Assembly (NCBI GenBank): GCA_020859945.1
Contig: JAJBVG010000083.1
Span: forward strand, 85,659-136,757
Origin: Clostridiales bacterium
Lineage (GTDB): Bacteria > Bacillota > Clostridia > Oscillospirales > Oscillospiraceae
Reading direction: 5' to 3'
DNA: 51,099 bases
Shown: positions 8,125 through 14,404 of the stretch, in pieces
Position numbering within the stretch: position 1 is the stretch's first letter
Layout of the letters: each line of letters starts with the position of its first letter
Position numbers and translations under genes: made by a program
The notes under the pieces: model-generated
The model's input: the letters and a program-made list of their open reading frames with translations, nothing else
Told to the model about the DNA's origin: nothing
Database searches by the model: none

Positions 8125-9204
8125 ATGAACCGACGCACGTTTCGCACCGCCGCTGTGACCGCGCTGCTGGCCGCGCTGTTGGCGGCGGGGCTGATTTTAA
8201 ACGTGAACACCGGCGCGGTGGACATCCCGACGGGGGATATTTTCGCCCTGCTGGGCAAGGGGCTGCGGCTGCGGGCGTTGGCGTGGCTGGAGCCTGACCG
8301 ATATGGCGAAGCGCTGACGGCGTTCCTGACCGGTTCAACGGAGGCGCGGGTGCTGTTCTCCATCCGCCTGCCTCGTCTGCTGCTGGCGGCAGTGCTGGGG
8401 GGCGCGCTGGCGGTGTCCGGCCTGCTGCTCCAGTCCTTTTTTCGGAATCCCATCGCCGGGCCGTTTGTGCTGGGTATTTCCTCCGGCGCGAAAATGCTGG
8501 TGAGCATCACCATGATTTTCCTGCTGCAAGACATCTCCACCATGAACTCCGGCGTGATGGTGCTGGCGGCCTTCGCCGGGTCGCTGCTGGTGACGGGGGT
8601 GGTGCTGCTCTTCGCCCAGCGGGTGCGCAATATGTCCATGCTGCTGGTCATTGGTATTATGGTCAGTTACCTCTGCGGCGCGGTGACGGATTTTTGCGTC
8701 ACCTTCGCCGACGAGCACAACGTCGCCAACCTGACCAGCTGGTCCATGGGCAGCTTTTCCGGGGCCAGTTGGAACGCCGTGGAAGTCTCTGCCGCCATCT
8801 GCCTGCCTTGCCTGGCGCTGGCGTGGCTGCTGGCAAAGCCAATCGGGGCCTATGCCCTGGGGGAGGGCTACGCACAGAGCCTGGGCATCCACGTCCGAGC
8901 CTTTCGGGTGTGCCTGATTTTGCTGTCCAGCCTGCTTTCCGCCTGTGTCACCGCCTTCGCGGGACCCATCTCCTTTGTGGGCATCGCCATTCCCCACATT
9001 ACCAAAAGCCTGCTGAAAACCTCCCGCCCGGCGGTGGTCATCCCCCTGTCCTTCCTGACCGGGGCGGTGTGCTGCGTCTACTGCGACCTGCTGGCCCGCA
9101 CCGCCTTTGCGCCCACGGAGCTGGCAATCAGCACTGTGACCTCGGTGTTCGGCGCGCCGGTAGTGATTTACATGATGGTAAAGCGGAGGGGGCGGGAGCA
9201 ATGA
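8125..9204 (+). CDS. FecCD-family ABC transporter permease (iron siderophore/cobalamin type)
   Basis: A 359-residue permease with about ten membrane segments. Family motifs: RLPRLLLAAVLGGALAVSG near residue 75, FFRNPIAGPFVLGISSGA, and the late AGPISFVGIAIPHI, the coupling-helix region. It follows a GGGGAGAGGGG site. It is translationally coupled to the ATPase gene (ATGA overlap). No substrate-binding protein gene is adjacent, so the ligand (ferric siderophore, haem or corrinoid) cannot be assigned. Confidence 0.93.
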   Translation: MNRRTFRTAAVTALLAALLAAGLILNVNTGAVDIPTGDIFALLGKGLRLRALAWLEPDRYGEALTAFLTGSTEARVLFSIRLPRLLLAAVLGGALAVSGLLLQSFFRNPIAGPFVLGISSGAKMLVSITMIFLLQDISTMNSGVMVLAAFAGSLLVTGVVLLFAQRVRNMSMLLVIGIMVSYLCGAVTDFCVTFADEHNVANLTSWSMGSFSGASWNAVEVSAAICLPCLALAWLLAKPIGAYALGEGYAQSLGIHVRAFRVCLILLSSLLSACVTAFAGPISFVGIAIPHITKSLLKTSRPAVVIPLSFLTGAVCCVYCDLLARTAFAPTELAISTVTSVFGAPVVIYMMVKRRGREQ

Positions 9205-10322
9205 GCTATTTTGAGACAGAAAACCTGTCTGTGGGATACCACGGCAGCATCCTCATCCATGGCATCAATATTACCCTGCAAAAGGGGCAAATTCTCACTT
9301 TAATTGGCCCCAACGGGGCGGGGAAGTCCACCATTTTGAAGTCCATCACCCGGCAGCTGCGGGCGATCAGCGGCAGCGTCTACGTTCAAGGGCGGGACGT
9401 ACACCGTTGGAGCGCCAGGGAGCTGGCAAGCCACCTGGCGGTGGTGCTGACCGACCGGGTAGACCCGGAGCTGATGACCTGCCGGGAGCTGGTGGCCCTG
9501 GGGCGCTACCCCCACACCAACGCCGTGGGCAAGCTGACCACAGAGGACCGCCGCAAGGTGGACGAGGCGCTGGCCCTGGTAGGCGGGGCGGACCTGGCGG
9601 AGCAGGAGTTTTCCACCCTCAGCGACGGCCAGAAGCAGCGAATGTTGCTGGCAAGGGCCATCTGTCAGGATACGGAGATCATCGTGCTGGACGAGCCAAC
9701 CGCCTATCTGGACATCCGCTACAAGGTGGAGCTGCTGGACGTGCTGCGCCGCCTGGCGAGGGAGAAGGGGACCACCATTCTGCTCTCCCTCCATGAAATT
9801 GACCTGGCCTATAAGGTCTCCGACCAGCTGGTGTGCGTCAAGGGGGATACCATCTCCCGATACGGCCCGCCGGAGAAGGTGCTGGCAGGGGACGCCGCTC
9901 AGCGGCTCTACGACATGGAGCGGGGCAGCTACGACCCCCTTTTTGGCAGCGTGGAATTGCCCCGCCCGGAAGGGGAACCGAAGGTGTTCGTCATCGGCGG
10001 GGCTGGGTACGGCGTACCCGTGTACCGCCGCCTCCAGCGGGAGCAAATTCCCTTCGCGGCGGGGATTTTGTTTGAGAGCGACGTGGACACCCCCGTGGCC
10101 CGCGCGCTGGCGGCGGAGTTGTTCACTGCCCCGACCTTCGAGCCGGTCTCTGATGAGGTTTTCGCTGCTGCCAGAGCCGTCCTGCTGCGCATTGGCGCGG
10201 TGCTAGACGCCGGATGTCCCGTGGGGACGTTCAACCGGTGCAACGGGCGGCTGCTGGAGGCGGCGAGAGAGGCGGGGGTGCCGGTCTTTACAGATGCGGC
10301 ACAATTAGCAATTCGCAATTAG
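9201..10322 (+). CDS. FecE-like ABC transporter ATPase with C-terminal extension
   Basis: A 373-residue ATPase. Walker A GPNGAGKST (36-44), signature LSDGQKQR (140-147, Asp in place of the usual second Gly), Walker B IIVLDEPTA (160-168) and switch His in LSLHEID. The catalytic part ends near residue 250; an extra ~115 residues follow, beginning KVFVIGGAGYGVPVYRRLQ, which looks like a small Rossmann-type regulatory domain also seen in some clostridial FecE homologues. The last residues (LAIRN) and the TAG stop are encoded by the edge of an AT-rich repeat at 10308-10377, so the natural C-terminus has been replaced. Confidence 0.9.
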   Translation: MSYFETENLSVGYHGSILIHGINITLQKGQILTLIGPNGAGKSTILKSITRQLRAISGSVYVQGRDVHRWSARELASHLAVVLTDRVDPELMTCRELVALGRYPHTNAVGKLTTEDRRKVDEALALVGGADLAEQEFSTLSDGQKQRMLLARAICQDTEIIVLDEPTAYLDIRYKVELLDVLRRLAREKGTTILLSLHEIDLAYKVSDQLVCVKGDTISRYGPPEKVLAGDAAQRLYDMERGSYDPLFGSVELPRPEGEPKVFVIGGAGYGVPVYRRLQREQIPFAAGILFESDVDTPVARALAAELFTAPTFEPVSDEVFAAARAVLLRIGAVLDAGCPVGTFNRCNGRLLEAAREAGVPVFTDAAQLAIRN

Positions 10323-10377
10323 CAATGTGCAATTACGGCTGCAAACCCGGTCATTGCAAATTGCGCATTGCACATTA
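10308..10377. repeat. AT-rich GCAATTAG/GCACATT repeat supplying two stop codons
   Basis: A ~70-bp element with AATTAGCAATGTGCAATTA on the left and GCGCATTGCACATTAA on the right, near-inverted copies of each other. Its core, GCTGCAAACCCGGTCATTGC, recurs inverted and almost unchanged at about 47741-47762. The element fills the whole gap between two convergent genes: the ABC ATPase stop (TAG, 10320-10322) and the glycosidase stop (TAA, minus strand, 10375-10377) are both inside it. Confidence 0.75.
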
Positions 10378-11997
10378 AAAATACCGTTCCCCGTCGATCT
10401 GCTCCCAAATCGCGCCGGAGGAGCGCACAGACCGCAGACCCGTGTCCTCGTACCAGTTGTAGGAGAGCCGTTCCTCCCCGACCTGCCACGTCTGGGGCAG
10501 GCTGGTCTCCTGCCAGTCCAGAGGCTGGGCGATGTGGACCTGCTCCGACGCCTCCCGGAAGAACCCGGCTAACTCTTTTTCCTGTGCCGCCGTCAGCACG
10601 CCGGGTTTGGCGGAGACGAAGAAGGGAGTGCCGCTCTTGGCCAGCAGCTGGCCCCACTGCCGGTTCAGCTCCCAGGGAATGTGTTCCGTGATGCCCAGGC
10701 AGTCCGCGTCCACGTCGTAGAACGTCCGGTGGTGGGGCATACGGAAGGCCAGGGTGTTCACCCCCAGCCGGGCGGTGCGCTCCCACAGCAGACCGCTGGT
10801 GTCGTCGCCGGTGCGGTTCAGGTGCATCAGCCCCGCCCCCAGGTGGCCCACGGTGTTGCAGCCCAAAATCAGGGTGCCGGTGGGGGCGGCGGCCTCCAGA
10901 ATGGCCCGATAAAGGCCGGTGACAATTTCCGCCGAGGTGCGGCTCTGGTCGTGGAACCGCCAGCCGTCCTCCGCCATCAGGGGGAGCATCTGAGGCCCCC
11001 ACCGCCCGAAAATGTCAAAGGTGGAGAAATCGTGCTTGATGAGCCGGTAGCCCCAGCCGCAGACCCGGCGGATGTCCTCCTGCACGTGGGACAGTACCTC
11101 TGGGTGAGAGGGGTCCAAACTGCCGTTTGCCAGCCGCCACTGGGCGGGGATGCTCTCGCTGTGGTCCAGCAGCAGCCGCATCCACAGGCCGGGCCGTGCG
11201 CCTTTTGCGGAAATGTCCGCTGCCAGTCCCGCCATATCCGGGAACTTTTCGTTGCCCACCCAGGGGCCGCCGATGTAATCGTCGCTGCGGTACTTCTGCC
11301 AGCAGTCGTCCACGACCATATAGGGCCGGTTGTCCAGTCCGCCCGTCAGCGCCATCAGATAGTCGGTGTCCGCCAAGATCTCCTGCTGGGAGCTGTGGCC
11401 GTAGGCGTAATACCAGTTGTTGGAGCCGTAGACCGGGTGGGGCGGGAAGATGGGGTCGTCGCACAGGGCCTGACAGAACCGCCGGGAGGCTTCATAGGCG
11501 CTGATTCCCTCGTAGGTGCGGAATACCACCTGCGCCGCCAGCAGCCTGCGCCCGGCCAGCACTACACCCACGCCGCCGCTGCGCACGTCCAGCCACAGGG
11601 AAACCCCGGCAGAATCCGCCTGCCAGAAGCACAGCGCCCCGGGCCGCACCCGGACGCCGTACCCCGCCGTGACCTCCTCCCGCTGAGCCAGGAAATACCA
11701 GGGCATGGCCCGGTAGGGGATCATGTTCCGCCACCCCATGTCGCCGTAGCCTCGCTCCCAGGCGTCGCCCAGAAAAAGTCCCTTCATGGGCTGGGAAAAC
11801 TGCCAGCGCAGCCGGATCAGCCGCACCGGGGTGCTGTCCGCGGTCAGGTACACCGCCAGCCGGTCCCCCTCCAGAGCGGTCTCCACGGCCACGTCCTCCC
11901 GGCGGGCCGCGCCAGAGCCGCCTGCCGCCTTCCACTCGCCCCGTTCGCTCTGGACCATCACCCAGTCCGGGGCGCGCAAAATCGTCTCAAACATCAT
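10375..11997 (-). CDS. GH36-like glycoside hydrolase (alpha-galactosidase-type)
   Basis: A 540-residue cytoplasmic protein (no signal peptide). An N-terminal beta-rich part is followed by a (beta/alpha)8 barrel from about residue 185 (VYGSNNWYYAYG). Candidate nucleophile is Asp323 in LIKHDFSTFD; candidate acid/base is Asp398 or Asp399 in RTGDDTSG. Both motifs are typical of clan GH-D (GH27/31/36). MVVDDCWQK and GLWMRLLLDHSE fit the same fold. The start has AAGGAG 9 nt upstream. It stands alone between a repeat and a tRNA gene, with its own promoter and no transporter beside it. The glycan substrate is not predictable. Confidence 0.8.
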   Translation of the reverse strand: MMFETILRAPDWVMVQSERGEWKAAGGSGAARREDVAVETALEGDRLAVYLTADSTPVRLIRLRWQFSQPMKGLFLGDAWERGYGDMGWRNMIPYRAMPWYFLAQREEVTAGYGVRVRPGALCFWQADSAGVSLWLDVRSGGVGVVLAGRRLLAAQVVFRTYEGISAYEASRRFCQALCDDPIFPPHPVYGSNNWYYAYGHSSQQEILADTDYLMALTGGLDNRPYMVVDDCWQKYRSDDYIGGPWVGNEKFPDMAGLAADISAKGARPGLWMRLLLDHSESIPAQWRLANGSLDPSHPEVLSHVQEDIRRVCGWGYRLIKHDFSTFDIFGRWGPQMLPLMAEDGWRFHDQSRTSAEIVTGLYRAILEAAAPTGTLILGCNTVGHLGAGLMHLNRTGDDTSGLLWERTARLGVNTLAFRMPHHRTFYDVDADCLGITEHIPWELNRQWGQLLAKSGTPFFVSAKPGVLTAAQEKELAGFFREASEQVHIAQPLDWQETSLPQTWQVGEERLSYNWYEDTGLRSVRSSGAIWEQIDGERYF

Positions 11998-12048
11998 TTT
12001 GTGGTTCTCCTTTGTCGTACAACACTGAATTTGGGGTTGGTTGCCTTT

Positions 12049-12078
12049 ATTATACCGGATAGCGGCGGGGCCTGTAAA
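12049..12078 (-). promoter_or_regulatory. Promoter for the GH36-like gene
   Basis: On the minus strand TTTACA (12073-12078), an 18-bp spacer and TATAAT (12049-12054), about 50 bp upstream of the start codon. Confidence 0.65.
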
Positions 12079-12125
12079 CAAGGTTCGGGCGTGTTTTTAT
12101 TTTTCGTTTTGGCGGCAATTTAGGC

Positions 12126-12154
12126 TTGCAATCGGTTGGAGTTTCGGTTATAAT
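12126..12154 (+). promoter_or_regulatory. Promoter for tRNA-Leu
   Basis: TTGCAA (12126-12131), a 17-bp spacer and a perfect TATAAT (12149-12154), placing the start site just before the tRNA 5' end. Confidence 0.75.
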
Positions 12155-12164
12155 ACCATTTGAC

Positions 12165-12251
12165 GCCGGTGTGTTGGAATTGGTAGACGAGGTGGACTCA
12201 AAATCCATTACCAGCGATGGTGTGCGGGTTCGAGTCCCGCCACCGGCACCA
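12165..12251 (+). tRNA. tRNA-Leu, anticodon CAA
   Basis: An 87-nt class II tRNA with acceptor stem GCCGGTG/CACCGGC, discriminator A and an encoded CCA end. The anticodon loop CTCAAAA gives anticodon CAA (reads UUG). There is a long variable arm and a T-loop GGTTCGAGTCC. It is a single-gene unit with its own promoter and terminator. Confidence 0.96.
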
Positions 12252-12287
12252 AAACGCCGCAGAGAGTTTTCTCTGCGGCGTTTTTTT
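12252..12287 (+). terminator. Intrinsic terminator after tRNA-Leu
   Basis: Stem ACGCCGCAGAGA / TCTCTGCGGCGT with a short GTTT loop, then a run of seven T. Confidence 0.92.
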
Positions 12288-12339
12288 GGTGCCAAATCGG
12301 AATAAAGGGTCAGAAAACGTGCGCTTTTCCTACCTGTGG

Positions 12340-12745
12340 CTACTGCGCTTCCCACACAGCGTAAAGGGTGAGATCCTCCTCCACGGCGTCGCTGGAAAAG
12401 TCCCAAAGCTGCTCCCCGTCGGGGGTCAGGGACCACCCCTCCAACGTGTAGCCCACGCGGACCACGTCCTCCGGTTCCTCTGCGGTGTCGCCGTACAGGA
12501 CGGACTGAGACGCCGCCGATGACGCAGGCTGCAATGGCGTCGCACTCGTAGTTCAGGCCGGTGTTGGCGGTGTTGGAACCGATACGGGCCGCCTCGATGA
12601 AGCCGGTGTAGCCGGAGGTGACGCCGGCCAGAGTGTGGACCATCATGGTGGTGAAGAACACGTTGATGCCGGAAACGTTGGCCGCCAGGGACAGCACCAT
12701 TGCCAGCGCCAGGATCAGGGCGAGCAATTTCTTCAGTTTTTGTTA
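12340..12745 (-). pseudogene. Chimeric gene remnant: signal peptide + sugar-permease fragment + InlB-type repeat
   Basis: Reading the minus strand from a good GGAGG site (about 12750), a typical clostridial signal sequence (KKLLALILALAMVLSLAA) has no ATG; the in-frame codon upstream is TAA. It runs directly into about 55 residues matching the inner part of an MglC/RbsC-type sugar ABC permease (GFIEAARIGSNTANTGLNYE, DAIAACVIGGVS). At about 12508 the frame changes into the C-terminal end of a Listeria-Bacteroides/InlB B-repeat (GYTLEGWSLTPDGEQLWDF ... DLTLYAVWEAQ, stop at 12340). These parts belong to three unrelated genes, so this is recombinational debris or an assembly join, not a working gene. 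Confidence 0.7.
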
Positions 12746-12862
12746 CAGTCCTCCTTTGAATTTGTGAGCAGATGTTTCTCTTAAGTGCTTACGAGAATAG
12801 TATAGCAGAGATACAGGGAAATAGAAAATACAAGATTTTTGGCCATTATTAAAAATCCTTCC

Positions 12863-13228
12863 CTATTCTTCCTCATCTGTTTCTTCCTCTTCAACGTCCG
12901 GCTCATCGCCTTCGCTTTCGTCTCCGTCCGGCTCTGCACTGTCGGTCCCCGGCTCTGACGATTCCGATTCCTCGCCCTCCGTCGCTTCCGGCTGCACGCG
13001 GGACATCCTCCACGCCATCAGGCCCAGGAAAACCACGCCTCCGCCCAGCACCAGGATGCCCACAATGAGCAGCGGCAGCGAAGGAGCGTCCTCGCCGCCC
13101 TTGTACGCCTCCTGGAGGAACGTCACCAGCAGATACGCCAGGTACAGCGCCCCCAGCAGGTAAACGGTCCCGTGCGCGCCGGGGGAAAACGAATGTTTTT
13201 GTTTGTTGTCATCTTTTTTAAAAGGCAT
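12863..13228 (-). CDS. Small membrane protein with acidic C-terminal tail
   Basis: About 121 residues beginning MPFKKDDNKQKHSF. Two hydrophobic segments (about 21-40 and 53-73) are followed by a ~45-residue low-complexity tail rich in Glu, Asp, Ser and Pro. The start at 13228 is preferred over an in-frame ATG six bases upstream because the GGAG site is 9 nt from it and only 3 nt from the other. No family recognised. It lies downstream of the LysR gene on the same strand with a ~100-bp gap. Confidence 0.7.
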   Translation of the reverse strand: MPFKKDDNKQKHSFSPGAHGTVYLLGALYLAYLLVTFLQEAYKGGEDAPSLPLLIVGILVLGGGVVFLGLMAWRMSRVQPEATEGEESESSEPGTDSAEPDGDESEGDEPDVEEEETDEEE

Positions 13229-13326
13229 GGTCATTCACTCCTGTTCTGAACGGTCGGCGTTTTGTCCCTTCATTTTATCACAGATGCCACCGGGTTTCCA
13301 CATGAAAATCACTGGCTTCACGCAGC

Positions 13327-14265
13327 TCATTCCGAAGGAGTTTCCACCTTTTTCCCAATGCCGGGCGTTGCTCCGCCGGTGGCTGCGTATGGGCGAGCTG
13401 CCGCCTGCGGGTCCTCGCTGAAAAACCAGGCGATTTTTTCCGTGGGGTCGGCGTGTTTCAGGTAAACGATATTGAACTCCCGGATCATGCGGTCGTTCTC
13501 CAGCCAGAATTTTTCCAGATTCGGGTCGCTCTCCGCCAAAATGTTGTAGACGAAGGAGATGCCGTAGCCCTCCCGCACCAAATCCAGGATGATTTTGAAG
13601 CTGGAGATGCTGATACAGTGCCTGAAACGGCTCAGCGACTCGTTGTAGGCCATCAGTTCCTGCTCCAGAATGGCCCGCGTGCCGGAACCGGCTTCCCGGT
13701 GGATGATGGTCTCGCACAGCAGTTCCTCCATGGAGACTGTCCTGCCCGCGAAGGGGTGGCCCCTGTGACAGATGCCCACGAAGGGCTCCCGGCGGAGGAG
13801 GATGGAGTCGAAGCGCTCCTTGTCGAAAAAGCCCTCGATGACGGCGAAATCCAGCCGGTTTTTCTCCAGTTCCCCCAGCAGACGCTGGGTGTTGTCCACG
13901 AGAAATTCCAGTTGGTTGTCCTCATCCCGCAAAAAGCGGTGGATGTATTCCGTGAGAAAATAGTCCCCGATGGTTTTGGTGGCCCCCACCCGGAGGGAGC
14001 GGGTGGGCTTTTCTACCCGGAGCTTTTCCCGCAGCGCCGCCTCCTGATACCGCGCCGCCCGTGCGTAGGTCTCCAGCTGCTCCGCCGCCGGGGTCTTTTC
14101 CAGTCGGCGGTTCACGTAGCGGAACAACCGGCATTGGTATTCCTGCTCCAGGTGGTGGATCTGCTGGGTGACGGCTGGCTGGGTCAGGTGCAGCTGCTCC
14201 GCCGTCTGGCGGTAGCTGCCGCACTCGCACAGCACCAGAAAGGTCTCGATTCGATAGTCTAACAT
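13327..14265 (-). CDS. LysR-family transcriptional regulator
   Basis: A 312-residue protein with an N-terminal winged helix-turn-helix (SYRQTAEQLHLTQPAVTQQI, residues 17-36) and a periplasmic-binding-like effector domain. It is divergent from the redox fusion gene, with a ~140-bp shared region containing nested inverted repeats, so it probably controls that gene (LysR convention; inference). The C-terminal ~25 residues after AWFFSEDP are Ala/Gly/Pro-rich and may be a drifted end. The effector is unknown; a reduced sulfur or sulfite-derived signal would fit the target. Confidence 0.93.
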   Translation of the reverse strand: MLDYRIETFLVLCECGSYRQTAEQLHLTQPAVTQQIHHLEQEYQCRLFRYVNRRLEKTPAAEQLETYARAARYQEAALREKLRVEKPTRSLRVGATKTIGDYFLTEYIHRFLRDEDNQLEFLVDNTQRLLGELEKNRLDFAVIEGFFDKERFDSILLRREPFVGICHRGHPFAGRTVSMEELLCETIIHREAGSGTRAILEQELMAYNESLSRFRHCISISSFKIILDLVREGYGISFVYNILAESDPNLEKFWLENDRMIREFNIVYLKHADPTEKIAWFFSEDPQAAARPYAATGGATPGIGKKVETPSE

Positions 14266-14281
14266 GGCGCATCCCTCTTTT

Positions 14282-14347
14282 GATAAAATTCTCTAATCAA
14301 CGCATAAGAATTGCTAAATAGATTTTATCATAAATGGGGCGTATAAT
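14282..14347. promoter_or_regulatory. Shared LysR / redox-fusion regulatory region with nested dyads
   Basis: Outer inverted repeat GATAAAAT (14282-14289) / ATTTTATC (14322-14329) encloses an inner one, AATTCT (14287-14292) / AGAATT (14307-14312). A perfect -10, TATAAT (14342-14347), for the fusion gene follows, with no good -35 at 17 bp (TAGATT). A weak -35 with upstream dyads is what an activator-dependent LysR target looks like. Confidence 0.6.
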
Positions 14348-14404
14348 CAACGTGAGAAAGAGCGCCGTTTTCCAAATATGGCGGCGCCAGAGGAGTGTGC
14401 CCGT

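Noticed and set aside
12340..12745. A novel secreted fusion protein
   Set aside because: There is no start codon in the signal-peptide frame, a frame change in the middle, and pieces from unrelated families; a pseudogene or artefact is simpler.
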